A DNA stretch of 58,696 nucleotides, taken from NCBI GenBank assembly GCA_017936615.1, contig JAGBFF010000007.1:1-58696 (forward strand), read 5' to 3'. The stretch comes from Clostridia bacterium. Lineage in GTDB: Bacteria; Bacillota; Clostridia; Oscillospirales; Acutalibacteraceae. Positions 43,368-51,983 of the stretch are shown piece after piece; position 1 is the first letter of the stretch; the number at the start of each line of letters is the position of its first letter. Made by a program: the position numbers and the translations under genes. The notes under the pieces were generated by a model. The model did no database searches. It saw only the letters and a program-made list of their open reading frames with translations, and was not told the DNA's origin.

Positions 43368-43396
43368 AAATCGCTTCATTATAGCACGGTAATAAG
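43368..43396 (-). promoter_or_regulatory. Sigma-A promoter of the DMT transporter
   Basis: On the minus strand TTGTTT (43396-43391) and TATAAT (43373-43368) are 17 bp apart. Confidence 0.7.
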
Positions 43397-43414
43397 GAAC
43401 AAACAAGAAAAAGT

Positions 43415-44872
43415 TTATTTTTTCGCTAAATTAAAGAAAAATCGAACGCCGTTAGCCGCATTTTCCACTCCACAGGGCATACCGTGCGCTTTCATAACAG
43501 CGGCAACGACCGACAAGCCGATACCGGTGCCGCCGTAAGCGCGGGTGCGAGCCTTGTCCACTTTGTAAAAGCTTTCCCAAATGTGCGGCAGGTCCTCCTC
43601 GGGGATCGGGTCACCGGTGTTGAATACGGAGATTTGAACCGTGTCCTGCGATACGGTCTCCCACGTCACGCGGATCTCGCCGCCGAGCTTGACGTGGTTG
43701 AGGGCGTTGGTCAGGTAGTTGATTGCAACGTTTTCGATCAGTACCGCATCGCCCCACGCATAGCAAGGCGTGTCGGGCAACGGGGCGGCGGTTGCTTGCC
43801 GCTCCTCAAACAGCGGTGCGAAGCGTGTGAGCAGTCGCTCAAACAGTGCACGGACGTCAAACCGATCGATGATCAACTCTTCGTTTCCCGATTCCAACTG
43901 CATCAGCGTGGTCAATTTTGAAAGCATCTGCGTCAGCTTTTGGGCTTCATCCTCGATGACGCCACAGTAATAATCACGGCTTTCGGGGTCGTCGACAGCA
44001 TTTTCGTGCAACGCCTCGGCGTAGGTTTGGATGAGCGCCAGCGGTGTTTTCAGCTCGTGCGACACGTTGCGGATAAAGCGGCTGCGTGCCTCGTTTTGTT
44101 GTGCCTGCAGCGCCATGTCACCCTCAAGACGAAGATTGGCGGTTTTCAGTTCCGAAACGGTGCCTTCCAGCGCTTCGGAGACGGTATTCAGGTTGTGACC
44201 GAGCTCGGTCAATTCATCGTGCCCGTAGCCGACGTACCGCTCGGAAAAGTCCAGACTCGCCATGCGACGCACCATGGAGGTGAGCTTCCGCATGGGGCGG
44301 GTAAGCGAGCGTGACAGCAGCAGCGCCGCCAGTCCGCCGACAAGCAACGCGACCAGCGCTGACCACAGCAGAAAGCGGTTGGTGATCTCCGTGCTGGATT
44401 GTGCTTCGGAAAGGGAGACCCACAGCAGCAGATTGAGGCCGTCGGTGGTGCGCGCCGACAGGGTCAGCCAACGACCGCCGCTATCGACCAGCGGTGGTGT
44501 GCTGTTGGAAATGACGAAGGTACCGTTTTCCATGTCGAGCGGCGCAGCCTCAAGGGTGGTACCGTGAGGAAGATTACCGCGTCGGGAGACGTAGATCACT
44601 TGACGGTCCGACCACATCATAGCTTGTATGCCGTGCTGGGTGTTATATCCGTCCAACAGGCCGGTCAGTGTTCGTTGGGAGCGCGGCGCGTCGTCGATGT
44701 CCTCATACGCCGTGATCAGCAGCTCACTTTGCTCCTGCTCGTAGTACTCCAAAAAAGCAAAGCTGTTGAGCAGCCAATTGACAAGCACCAACAGCAAAAT
44801 GCACAGAACAAAAACGCCCGTCACCTTACCGGCGATGGAACGAAAAAAACGGGTGATGGGGTTCGTTTTCAT
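43415..44872 (-). CDS. Sensor histidine kinase (HAMP, HisKA, HATPase)
   Basis: The 485-residue protein has a membrane segment near residues 16-38, an extracellular sensor region of about 125 residues, a second membrane segment (FLLWSALVALLVGGLAALLLS), then HAMP, HisKA with phospho-acceptor His in NVSHELKTPLALIQTY, and an ATPase domain (N box NYLTNALNHVKLG, G boxes VFNTGDPIP and GGTGIGLSVVAAVM). It is the partner of the OmpR-type regulator directly upstream, 2 bp away. The sensor region has no motif I know, so the signal is unknown. Confidence 0.94.
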   Translation of the reverse strand: MKTNPITRFFRSIAGKVTGVFVLCILLLVLVNWLLNSFAFLEYYEQEQSELLITAYEDIDDAPRSQRTLTGLLDGYNTQHGIQAMMWSDRQVIYVSRRGNLPHGTTLEAAPLDMENGTFVISNSTPPLVDSGGRWLTLSARTTDGLNLLLWVSLSEAQSSTEITNRFLLWSALVALLVGGLAALLLSRSLTRPMRKLTSMVRRMASLDFSERYVGYGHDELTELGHNLNTVSEALEGTVSELKTANLRLEGDMALQAQQNEARSRFIRNVSHELKTPLALIQTYAEALHENAVDDPESRDYYCGVIEDEAQKLTQMLSKLTTLMQLESGNEELIIDRFDVRALFERLLTRFAPLFEERQATAAPLPDTPCYAWGDAVLIENVAINYLTNALNHVKLGGEIRVTWETVSQDTVQISVFNTGDPIPEEDLPHIWESFYKVDKARTRAYGGTGIGLSVVAAVMKAHGMPCGVENAANGVRFFFNLAKK

Positions 44873-44874
44873 GT

Positions 44875-45546
44875 TTATCCCTCAAATTTATAGCCGATAC
44901 CGCGGATGGTTTTGATCATCTCACCGGCTTCGCCCAGTTTGCTGCGCAGTTTTTTGATATGAGTATCCACCGTGCGAGCGTCGCCGTCGTAATCGTACCG
45001 CCACACGTTATCCAAAATGCGATCGCGGGAGAGCGCAAGACCTTTGTTGGTCATCAGGTATTCCAACAGTTCAAATTCCGTATAGGTGAGCGGTACCGAG
45101 GCACCGCCGACGGTTACCTCACGTGCAAGGCGGTCTACCTGCAGCAAGGAGGCGGTAACACCCACGTCTGTTTGTCCGCTGTTGCGCCGTAGCACCGCTT
45201 CGATGCGAGCCAGCAGGATCTTGAGACTGAACGGCATGGCAATGTACTCGTCCGCACCCAACTCAAACCCTTGCAGCTCGTCGGTTTCTTCACTGCGGGC
45301 TGTCAGCAGAATGATGGGGGTGACGGTGTCGGTCCGGCGAATGGCGCGGCAGACCTCCCAGCCGTTCATCCGCGGCATCATCACATCCAATAGCACCAGT
45401 GCAGGACGCACGGTGCGAAATTGCTCCATTGCCTCGACACCGTCTGCCGCTTCGACCGTGTGATAGTTCTTGATATGCAGATAATCGGCGATAACGCGAC
45501 GCATCCGTTCCTCGTCATCGACGATCAGAATGGTAGGCTTGTCCAT
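44875..45546 (-). CDS. OmpR/PhoB-type response regulator with Lys-to-Met change
   Basis: The 223-residue protein has a receiver domain with acidic residues DDEE, phospho-acceptor Asp54 (LVLLDVMMPRMNG) and switch Thr (LLTARSEE). A winged-helix DNA-binding domain follows (LTYTEFELLEYLMTNKGLALSRDRILDNVWRYDYDGDARTVDTHIKKLRSKLG). The near-invariant Lys of the KPF motif is Met here (GADEYIAMPFS, Met104, codon ATG at 45237-45235), one base from AAG. That Lys contacts the phosphoryl group in CheY-like domains, so signalling may be weakened or altered. It is cotranscribed with its kinase and with a DUF4364 gene. Confidence 0.94.
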   Translation of the reverse strand: MDKPTILIVDDEERMRRVIADYLHIKNYHTVEAADGVEAMEQFRTVRPALVLLDVMMPRMNGWEVCRAIRRTDTVTPIILLTARSEETDELQGFELGADEYIAMPFSLKILLARIEAVLRRNSGQTDVGVTASLLQVDRLAREVTVGGASVPLTYTEFELLEYLMTNKGLALSRDRILDNVWRYDYDGDARTVDTHIKKLRSKLGEAGEMIKTIRGIGYKFEG

Positions 45547-45556
45547 ATGTTCCTCC

Positions 45557-46147
45557 TCAAGGCAGATCGATCACGATCTGCTCCGGCGAATGGCGCAGTG
45601 TGGCATCGCCCGCCAAGATACCGATCATACTTTGATACAGCAGCAACGGATCGTTCAGGAAGCGATCTCTTACCTGCTGTGCCTGCAGCTCGTCGCCGAC
45701 CAGCAACTCAAAGCGCAACAGCGGTGCGGCGGTGCCGACAGAGCAGATCACCTTCCAGCCGCCTTCCTCGGCGGGGACGATCTCGGCGTGATTGTCGCGC
45801 TCACTGCGCTGCCGTGCCAGCAGGCGCAAGGCAGCATCGACTGAACGCTCGCGCAGGGTGTATGGGATCATATCGGCGAGGGTGGTAGCGGCGTGGCGTC
45901 CGGTAGCGGTAACGGTCACTCGATCGTCATCGGTCTCAGACAGGTTGCCGCGACTCAAAAGATCGTCGATCGCAGCGCTGGCATCGAAGAAATTCGCCAT
46001 ACCGCCGCCACTCAGGATATCCAGTACCGCTGTGCGGGGCAACGGTTCGCGTACGCTGCTGAGCATATAACAAACCAATATTTTGATTTCATGATGAGAG
46101 TGCAGGCCGCCGGGCTCCACGCCGGCAGAAAACGCATCGCGTTCCAT
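45557..46147 (-). CDS. DUF4364 family protein (probable winged-helix)
   Basis: The 196-residue protein matches DUF4364 proteins of Clostridia: HSHHEIKILVCYMLSSVREPLPRTAVLDILSGGGMANFFDASAAIDDLLSRGNL, which looks like a winged-helix DNA-binding domain, followed by an alpha/beta C-terminal part (WKVICSVGTAAPLLRFELLVGDELQAQQVRDRFLND). Its role is not established. It is the first gene of a unit with the response regulator (10 bp apart) and kinase, so it may take part in the same control circuit. ATG 46147 follows GAGGTG. Confidence 0.8.
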   Translation of the reverse strand: MERDAFSAGVEPGGLHSHHEIKILVCYMLSSVREPLPRTAVLDILSGGGMANFFDASAAIDDLLSRGNLSETDDDRVTVTATGRHAATTLADMIPYTLRERSVDAALRLLARQRSERDNHAEIVPAEEGGWKVICSVGTAAPLLRFELLVGDELQAQQVRDRFLNDPLLLYQSMIGILAGDATLRHSPEQIVIDLP

Positions 46148-46247
46148 AAACGATCACCTCGGCATCCATTGTAACACACTTTGCCAAAAAAAGATACAGA
46201 AAAATAAGTGAAAAGCGCCGGTAATGTGAAAAAAGCCGCCTCGGGGA

Positions 46248-46276
46248 TTTACTTTTTTGAAAAACTGTGGTATTCT
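46248..46276 (+). promoter_or_regulatory. Sigma-A promoter of the Thr-rich surface protein
   Basis: TTTACT (46248-46253) and TATTCT (46271-46276) are 17 bp apart; AAGGAGATG precedes the start codon. Confidence 0.7.
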
Positions 46277-46323
46277 AGTCATGAAAACGCATCGGAGTTT
46301 GTTGAATAAGGAGATGCATAGCG

Positions 46324-47814
46324 ATGAAAAAATGGGCAGCGTGCTTTGCCGTGTTGAGCGTCCTACTCTGTTTGGCGGCGGTCGGCGTGGCAGCGGATGA
46401 AGTGACCACCACGACCACGACGGAGGTCACTACGACCACGGCGATGGTGACGACTACCACAACGGAGGAAACGACAACAACGACCGAAGCAACGACCACC
46501 ACGACCGAAGCAACGACCACCACGACCGAAGCAACGACGACTACGACGGTCAGCGGGCCGCAGGAGTGGGCCGTGGAGCTGGAGGTCAGCGCGCAGGAAA
46601 ACGGTCGGTTTTCCATTACTGCTACAGACGAGACCGGTCGGCCTGTAGCGGGGTATCCACTGTTCGTTCAGGTTGGCTCGACCGTCAGTAACGTGGAAAC
46701 GAACGCCAACGGCATCTATAATTCCATCGGCTGGACTGCCGGCAAGAAGCTGACCTACGGCGGTGAAGGCTTGGTAGTTGGCGATATTACGTATCTGCCC
46801 GTTTCGCGCGTCACGGTGTCTCACCCCAACGCGGTGACTCCGGGGACGACCGTGCCGACTGTTACCACCACGATCGCCGCAACCACGACGACCGCGACCG
46901 AGGCAGAAACGGATAGCACAACGTCAACGGAATCAGCGCCGACCACGGAGAGTACCGCTATTCCGGTGGTGGGAAGTACTGCAGCGGGCGTTATCATTGG
47001 CAATCGCACTACCGCGTACAGCGGGAACGACGTGCTGACAAATGTGGCGACCGACAGCACGGTGCTTGGCTTGTTTGGTTACGATCAGAACACGTTTTTG
47101 AATTCGGCTTTGCTTCAGATTGATAAAGCGGGTTATACCGCGATCGTCGGCACGTACAGCAATTATTCCGTGCTGCTGAACGTTGGCGCGGCGACCGAGT
47201 TGCCATCCGAAACGATGCTGAACGCGGCATTGAAGGGCTCGGAGGAATTCGGCGAGTACTCCTCCAACGAGCGTAAGGTCATTAACTTCCGCCTGTCGCT
47301 GTTGGTGTTGGATTCCACCGGTGCGATCGTGCCGCAGAATGAGCTGCCTGCCGGTGCGACCTATGTGGTCAAGCTGCCGGTTCCTGAGTCGATGAAGGAA
47401 GCGGACAAGCTGGCGATCACCATACCGTCCGGCAACGGCTTGCAGACGCCGGTTTTGGTTGAGCCACATGATGGCTGCATTTGGCTGCGTGTGGATGCGT
47501 TGCCGGAAAACTACACGCTGATCGAGTTTACCGAAGAGGCTGCCGGTTCTGATATCATCAGTTTACTGCTGTATATTGCCGGCTTCCTGCTGCTTGCGGG
47601 TGCGGGCCTGCTCCTTTTCTTCTTCGTGTTCCGCAAGCCGAAACCGGCCGTCGTGACAAATGAGGATGAGATCGATGTGCCGGAGATCGCCGTGCTTCCC
47701 GAAAATGACGGCGATGATATTTTCAGCGGACGCACCGATCTGCCGAGCTATGAAGTACCGCCTGCCGAGTTCCCGACGGAGGAGCCGCCTGCACCGTCGT
47801 CCGACGAGGAATAA
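46324..47814 (+). CDS. Thr-rich secreted membrane-anchored protein
   Basis: The 496-residue protein has a signal peptide (cut near AAD), then a Thr/Glu-rich stretch at residues about 26-78 with three identical EATTTTT repeats, a small beta-rich domain (WAVELEVSAQENGRFSITATDETGRPVAGYPLFVQVG), and a second Thr-rich linker. A folded region of about 200 residues follows, then a membrane segment (IISLLLYIAGFLLLAGAGLLLFFFVF) and an acidic cytoplasmic tail. It has no sorting motif, so it is anchored by the membrane segment. The Thr-rich parts look like O-glycosylated wall spacers. The folded part is unrecognised. Confidence 0.85.
   Translation: MKKWAACFAVLSVLLCLAAVGVAADEVTTTTTTEVTTTTAMVTTTTTEETTTTTEATTTTTEATTTTTEATTTTTVSGPQEWAVELEVSAQENGRFSITATDETGRPVAGYPLFVQVGSTVSNVETNANGIYNSIGWTAGKKLTYGGEGLVVGDITYLPVSRVTVSHPNAVTPGTTVPTVTTTIAATTTTATEAETDSTTSTESAPTTESTAIPVVGSTAAGVIIGNRTTAYSGNDVLTNVATDSTVLGLFGYDQNTFLNSALLQIDKAGYTAIVGTYSNYSVLLNVGAATELPSETMLNAALKGSEEFGEYSSNERKVINFRLSLLVLDSTGAIVPQNELPAGATYVVKLPVPESMKEADKLAITIPSGNGLQTPVLVEPHDGCIWLRVDALPENYTLIEFTEEAAGSDIISLLLYIAGFLLLAGAGLLLFFFVFRKPKPAVVTNEDEIDVPEIAVLPENDGDDIFSGRTDLPSYEVPPAEFPTEEPPAPSSDEE
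46486..46548 (+). repeat. Three tandem 21-bp coding repeats
   Basis: Units starting at 46486, 46507 and 46528 begin GAAGCAACGACCACCACGAC; the third is imperfect. Each codes for EATTTTT. A degenerate copy lies just upstream. Copy number is likely to vary between strains. Confidence 0.85.
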
Positions 47815-47827
47815 ACTGTAAAACACA

Positions 47828-47860
47828 ACCGCCGTTGAGGTCGTTCCTCAACGGCGGTTT
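47828..47860. terminator. Bidirectional terminator
   Basis: AACCGCCGTTGAGG and CCTCAACGGCGGTT form a perfect 14-bp stem with a 5-base loop between convergent genes. Confidence 0.9.
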
Positions 47861-47872
47861 GTTGTCTCTGTA

Positions 47873-49060
47873 TTACAGTTTTTTGCGAATGGTCTCACAC
47901 AGCGTTTTGATGCCGCGCTCGATCTGTTCTTCAGACGGAGTGGAATAATTGAGGCGGAAGGACGAGGAAGGCACCGTTTCGTCACAGTTGAAGGTGGTGC
48001 CCGGTACCACGAAGACTCCCTGCTCTTTCAAATCGTTGATGAGTTCACCGAGCGGCAGGGAATCCGGCAACGTACACCACAGGAACAAGCCGCCTTCGGG
48101 ACGGGTATAGGTGACTTCCTTCGGCATATACTTATCCAGCATCTCCAGCATCAAGCTGCACTTGTGACGGTATAGCTCGCGGATCGTGGCGATATGCTGC
48201 TCGAGATCGTATTCCTGCATATATTTCGCACACAGCATTTGGAAGAAGATGTTGGTATGGACATCCTCCACCTGCTTGGCGATGACCATTTTCTGCAGCA
48301 GCTCCTCGTTGCCGCAGGCGTAGCCGACGCGCATACCGGCGGACAGTATCTTGGAAAAGGTACTGCAGTACAGCACGCGGCCGTCGGTATCCATGCTTTT
48401 CAAGGTGGGAAGCTCTTCGCCGGCAAACCGCAGGTCACCGTAAGGGTTATCCTCGAGGATCAACACGTCGTACTGCTGCGCCAAAGCGTACACCGCTCTG
48501 CGTTTTTCCAGCGACATGGTAATGCCTGCGGGGTTGTGAAAGGTCGGGATCAGATACAAGAACCGCGCGTTGGGATTGGCTTTCAGTGCAGCCTCTAAGC
48601 CTTCGATACTGATACCGTCCGCTTCCAGCTCCACGCCGACCGGCTTGGCACCCAACGAGCGAAACGCATTCAGTGCGCCGATGAAGCTCGGATTTTCGCA
48701 GATGACGACGTCGCCTTCATTGCACATCACCTTGCAGCATAACTCGATCGCCTGCTGACCGCCGGAGGTGATCAGCGTCATATTGTTGTCGGTGTCGATC
48801 GCAAAGCGCTCCTTCAGCCGTGCCGCAACGAGCTCGCGCAGGGGAGGATAGCCCTCGGTCACGCTGTATTGCAGCGCGTTGGTCGAGTCACCGGCGAAAA
48901 TATCCGCCGCGAGCTTGGATAGTGCCTCCACCGGAAAGGATTCCGGTGCCGGATTACCGGCGGCAAAGGAGATCGCGCCCGGCATTCCCAGACTTTTGAA
49001 GATCTCGCGGATCGCAGAGGGCTTCATGTTTTGCATTTTTTTCGAAAAATTCATTTCCAT
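47873..49060 (-). CDS. PLP-dependent aminotransferase (class I, 2-aminoadipate transaminase-like)
   Basis: The 395-residue fold-type I enzyme has GAISFAAGNPAPESFP at the start, ITSGGQQAIELCCKVM, the Asp region LILEDNPYGDLRF, and the PLP Lys in YCSTFSKILSAGMRVGY. The group includes 2-aminoadipate, aromatic and branched-chain transaminases of the MocR-like lineage without a DNA-binding domain. The substrate is not fixed; its position divergent from the methionine operon leaves a sulfur or keto-methylthiobutyrate role open. ATG 49060 is 8 bases after AGGCGG; earlier start codons overlap that site. Confidence 0.9.
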   Translation of the reverse strand: MEMNFSKKMQNMKPSAIREIFKSLGMPGAISFAAGNPAPESFPVEALSKLAADIFAGDSTNALQYSVTEGYPPLRELVAARLKERFAIDTDNNMTLITSGGQQAIELCCKVMCNEGDVVICENPSFIGALNAFRSLGAKPVGVELEADGISIEGLEAALKANPNARFLYLIPTFHNPAGITMSLEKRRAVYALAQQYDVLILEDNPYGDLRFAGEELPTLKSMDTDGRVLYCSTFSKILSAGMRVGYACGNEELLQKMVIAKQVEDVHTNIFFQMLCAKYMQEYDLEQHIATIRELYRHKCSLMLEMLDKYMPKEVTYTRPEGGLFLWCTLPDSLPLGELINDLKEQGVFVVPGTTFNCDETVPSSSFRLNYSTPSEEQIERGIKTLCETIRKKL

Positions 49061-49114
49061 TTTCATCACCGCCTATCAGTATATCACGCGTGCGCGGCTT
49101 GTGCAATAAAAAGT

Positions 49115-49143
49115 TTGACAAGGTCTTTATTTTGTGGTACAAT
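49115..49143 (+). promoter_or_regulatory. Sigma-A promoter of the methionine operon
   Basis: TTGACA (49115-49120) and TACAAT (49138-49143) are 17 bp apart. The transcript would begin near 49150, 20 bases before the leader peptide. Confidence 0.85.
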
Positions 49144-49169
49144 GACAAAAAATTAAGGGAGGCGGCAGT

Positions 49170-49259
49170 ATGCAGCGGTTTCGAATGTCGAACGGCATGG
49201 GCATGATGAACATGTGCATGGCCTTTTCGCCTGCCTTCTGCCGTGCCGTCGGGTGTTGA
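49170..49259 (+). CDS. Methionine-rich leader peptide of a putative attenuator
   Basis: A 29-residue frame starts at ATG 49170, 7 bases after AGGGAGGCG, and ends at TGA 49257-49259. The peptide begins MQRFRMSNGMGMMNMCMAFS; seven of 29 residues are Met, six of them within codons 6-17, and three are Cys. It lies between a strong promoter and a terminator directly before metY-metA. This is the layout of amino-acid leader attenuators: a ribosome starved for Met-tRNA would stall in the Met run and change the leader fold. Two competing helices were found by eye: 49192-49199 with 49242-49249, and CGCCTG (49228-49233) with CAGGCG (49285-49290), the second overlapping the terminator. No homologue is known to me. 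Confidence 0.8.
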   Translation: MQRFRMSNGMGMMNMCMAFSPAFCRAVGC

Positions 49260-49286
49260 TCCCGTCGGGTGCATTGTGGGAAAACA

Positions 49287-49318
49287 GGCGGCGAGGCATC
49301 TCGTTGCCTTTTCTTTTT
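49287..49318 (+). terminator. Attenuator terminator of the methionine operon
   Basis: GGCGGCGAG (49287-49295) and CTCGTTGCC (49300-49308) form a 9-bp stem with two G-U pairs and a GCAT loop, followed by TTTTCTTTTT. It lies 28 bases after the leader stop codon and 24 bases before the metY start. Confidence 0.85.
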
Positions 49319-49341
49319 AGTACCAGAAAGGAAGCGTTGTT

Positions 49342-50616
49342 ATGAGTTATCGTATCGAGACCGAGTGTCTGCAGGGCGGCTATCAGCCGGGCAACGGCGA
49401 TCCCCGCGTCCTGCCGATCTATCAGAGCACGACCTACAAATATGATTCTGCCGAGCATCTCGGCGATCTGTTCGATCTGAAGGCGGCAGGACATATGTAT
49501 ACCCGAATCTCCAACCCTACGGTGGAAATGGTGGAGAATAAGATTGCGTCGCTGGAGGGTGGCGTCGGTGCGATGTGTACGTCGTCCGGTCAGGCGGCGA
49601 GCCTGATGGCGGTACTGAATATTACGAGCGCCGGCCAGAATTTTATCAGCCTGTCCACCATCTACGGCGGCACGACCAACCTGTTTGCTGTAACGATGAA
49701 GCGTATGGGCATCGAGGTGCGCTTTGCCACGCCGGATATGACCGACGAGGAGGTAGAGGCGCTGATCGACGGGAATACCCGCCTGGTGTTCGGTGAAACC
49801 ATCGCCAATCCCGCGCTGAACGTGCTGGATATTGAGCGGTATGCCGCTTTGGCACACCGCCACGGACTGCCGCTGGTCGTGGATAATACCTTTGCCACGC
49901 CGATTTTGTGCCGTCCGTTTGAATTCGGTGCGGATATCGTGACTCACTCCACTACGAAATATATGGACGGTCACGCCACGGTCGTGGGCGGTGTCATTGT
50001 AGATAGCGGTAACTTCGATTGGGCGGCGTCCGACAAATATCCGGAGCTGACCACGCCCGACGAATCGTACCACGGTGTGGTATATACCGAGCAGTTCGGT
50101 AAGGCAGCGTATATCACCAAGGCGCGCGTACAGCTGATGCGCGACCTCGGTTCCACCCCGCAGCCGCTTGCAGCGTTTATCCTGAATCTTGGTCTGGAAA
50201 CCTTGGCACTGCGTATGGAACGCCATTGCTCCAACGCGGAAGCGGTAGCGAAGTATCTGGAGGCCAACGACAAGGTCAGTTGGGTCAACTGCCCGGCACT
50301 GCCCTCGTCGGATCAGCACGAGCTGGCGCAGAAGTACCTGCCGAAGGGCTGCTGCGGCGTTATCTCCTTCGGTGTTAAGGGCGGCCGTGAGGCAGCTGTC
50401 CGCTTTATGAATTCGCTGAAACTGGCGGCGGTCGTCGTTCATGTTGCGGATGCCCGCACCTGCGTGCTGCATCCTGCCAGCACCACGCACCGTCAGCTGA
50501 CGGATGAACAACTGGTCGCCGGTGGTATCACGCCGGACCTCATTCGTTTGTCGGTGGGCATCGAAAACGTAGAGGATATTATCGCTGATATCGAGCAGGC
50601 GTTGGCGAACGTCTGA
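49342..50616 (+). CDS. metY: O-acetylhomoserine sulfhydrylase
   Basis: The 424-residue PLP enzyme of the Cys/Met metabolism family has the length typical of O-acetylhomoserine sulfhydrylases. It shows [66 protein letters not shown] (PLP Lys in TTKYM) and [14 protein letters not shown]. It joins O-acetylhomoserine and sulfide to give homocysteine. metA, encoding the enzyme that makes its substrate, follows 13 bp downstream. A Met-rich leader peptide and terminator precede it. Confidence 0.93.
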   Translation: MSYRIETECLQGGYQPGNGDPRVLPIYQSTTYKYDSAEHLGDLFDLKAAGHMYTRISNPTVEMVENKIASLEGGVGAMCTSSGQAASLMAVLNITSAGQNFISLSTIYGGTTNLFAVTMKRMGIEVRFATPDMTDEEVEALIDGNTRLVFGETIANPALNVLDIERYAALAHRHGLPLVVDNTFATPILCRPFEFGADIVTHSTTKYMDGHATVVGGVIVDSGNFDWAASDKYPELTTPDESYHGVVYTEQFGKAAYITKARVQLMRDLGSTPQPLAAFILNLGLETLALRMERHCSNAEAVAKYLEANDKVSWVNCPALPSSDQHELAQKYLPKGCCGVISFGVKGGREAAVRFMNSLKLAAVVVHVADARTCVLHPASTTHRQLTDEQLVAGGITPDLIRLSVGIENVEDIIADIEQALANV

Positions 50617-50629
50617 GGAGGACGACTGT

Positions 50630-51547
50630 ATGCCGATCAAAATTCCCAACCAGTTGCCTGCCACGCAGACGCTGACCAATGAGAATATCTTTGTCATCAC
50701 CGAAACGCGGGCGCTGACGCAGGATATTCGTCCGCTGAAGATTCTGCTGCTTAACCTGATGCCGAAAAAGATCGTGACCGAAACGCAGCTGGCGCGCTTA
50801 CTCGGTAACACCCCGTTGCAGGTGGAATTGGAACTGATTCACACATCAACACATAAGTCGCGCAACACGCCGGCGGATCATCTGCTGACGTTTTACAAGA
50901 CGTTTGATGATATCAAGCACCAGAAATACGACGGTATGATCATCACCGGTGCGCCGGTAGAGCAGTTGCCGTTTGAAGACGTGGAATACTGGGAAGAGCT
51001 GTGTCGGATCTTCGAGTGGAGCAAGACGAACGTCACCAGCACTCTGCACATTTGCTGGGGCGCGCAGGCAGGTCTTTATTACCATTACGGCATTGATAAA
51101 CATCTGCTGGACGGCAAACTGTTCGGCATTTTCCCACACAAGGTGGAACGCAAGTCCTCCATTCTGTTCCGTGGGTTTGACGACGTGTTTATGATCCCGC
51201 ATTCGCGCCATACCACTGTTGACCGCGCGGATATCGAGGCGGTACCGGAGCTTAAGATCCTGGCATCCTCGGAAGAGGCGGGCGTGTATGCGGTGGCAAC
51301 GGACCGTGGCAGACAGATCTATCTGACCGGTCACGCCGAATATGATGCCGGAACGCTTCGTGAGGAATACGAGCGTGATGTCAGCGCGGGTCTGCCCATC
51401 ACGGTGCCGTGCAACTATTTTCCGGACGACGATCCCACGAAGGAGCCGCTCGTCACCTGGCGCGGTCACGCACACCTGCTGTTTTCCAATTGGTTGAACT
51501 ACTTCGTGTATCAAACGACGCCGTACGATCTCAGCGAGATCCGCTGA
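50630..51547 (+). CDS. metA: Homoserine O-acetyltransferase (MetA family)
   Basis: The 305-residue protein has the MetA fold with catalytic Cys142 in [10 protein letters not shown], and His/Glu in TGHAEYD. Residue 111 is Glu ([14 protein letters not shown]); published work on this family links Glu111 to acetyl-CoA use and Gly111 to succinyl-CoA use. This gene therefore probably makes O-acetylhomoserine, matching the MetY-type enzyme encoded just upstream. It is the committed step of methionine synthesis. ATG 50630 follows GAGGAGG. Confidence 0.95.
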   Translation: MPIKIPNQLPATQTLTNENIFVITETRALTQDIRPLKILLLNLMPKKIVTETQLARLLGNTPLQVELELIHTSTHKSRNTPADHLLTFYKTFDDIKHQKYDGMIITGAPVEQLPFEDVEYWEELCRIFEWSKTNVTSTLHICWGAQAGLYYHYGIDKHLLDGKLFGIFPHKVERKSSILFRGFDDVFMIPHSRHTTVDRADIEAVPELKILASSEEAGVYAVATDRGRQIYLTGHAEYDAGTLREEYERDVSAGLPITVPCNYFPDDDPTKEPLVTWRGHAHLLFSNWLNYFVYQTTPYDLSEIR

Positions 51548-51576
51548 TTGTTGGCGGCGAAAGGAGAAAGCGAATC

Positions 51577-51942
51577 ATGAGCATACAGGAATCCGGTGAG
51601 ATGTATCTGGAGACGATCCTGATCCTGACCTCCGAGAAACCGACGGTACGCGCAATCGATATCAGTGAGCATATGGGTTTTTCCAAACCCAGTGTCAGCC
51701 GTGCGTTGGGCTTGCTGAAAAAAGAGGATCTCATCGTGGTGGATGATGACGGGCATATCACACTGACGAATGCCGGTCGTATGTTGGCGGAGACCATCTA
51801 CGCGCGACACACAGTGCTGACCGCCTTGCTCACACGGATGGGCGTGGATAAAGAAACGGCGGCCGCCGATGCCTGTCGTATGGAGCACGCCATCAGTGAT
51901 ACCACCTTCCGTGCGATACAAAAATACATTCAACAGCAATAA
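51577..51942 (+). CDS. MntR/DtxR-like metal-dependent regulator (short)
   Basis: The 121-residue protein is a winged-helix regulator: SGEMYLETILILTSEKPTVRAIDISEHMGFSKPSVSRALGLLKKEDLIVVDDDGHITLTNAGRMLAE, then a dimer region with ARHTVLTALLTRMGVDKETAAADACRMEHAIS, where the His/Glu/Cys positions of the DtxR metal sites are partly kept. It lacks the C-terminal SH3-like domain and is close to MntR in size. It lies 29 bp after metA with no promoter seen between, so it is probably cotranscribed with the methionine genes. Targets are unknown. Confidence 0.85.
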   Translation: MSIQESGEMYLETILILTSEKPTVRAIDISEHMGFSKPSVSRALGLLKKEDLIVVDDDGHITLTNAGRMLAETIYARHTVLTALLTRMGVDKETAAADACRMEHAISDTTFRAIQKYIQQQ

Positions 51943-51979
51943 AAAATCGCCGTCCGAGGCTTTCGGACGGCGATTTTTT
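51941..51979. terminator. Terminator of the methionine operon
   Basis: AAAAAATCGCCGTCCGA and TCGGACGGCGATTTTTT form a perfect 17-bp stem; it also serves the convergent azlD gene. Confidence 0.93.
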
Positions 51980-51983
51980 GATC

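Noticed and set aside
46390..46560. CRISPR-like array
   Set aside because: The repeats have no spacers and are in frame within a Thr-rich coding region.
49170..49259. The Met-rich frame as a metal-binding microprotein
   Set aside because: Met and Cys richness would allow copper binding, but the placement between promoter and terminator ahead of methionine genes fits a leader peptide better. The alternative is not excluded.
49144..49341. SAM (S-box) riboswitch or Met T-box in the met leader
   Set aside because: No S-box core or T-box sequence (TGGNACCGCG type) is seen, and the space is taken by the small Met-rich frame and terminator.
49153..50811. Long minus-strand open frame (552 codons) opposite metY and metA
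   Set aside because: Its sequence is the low-complexity Arg/Gln/His-rich shadow of the two plus-strand genes, which have clear family motifs; it has no ribosome site.
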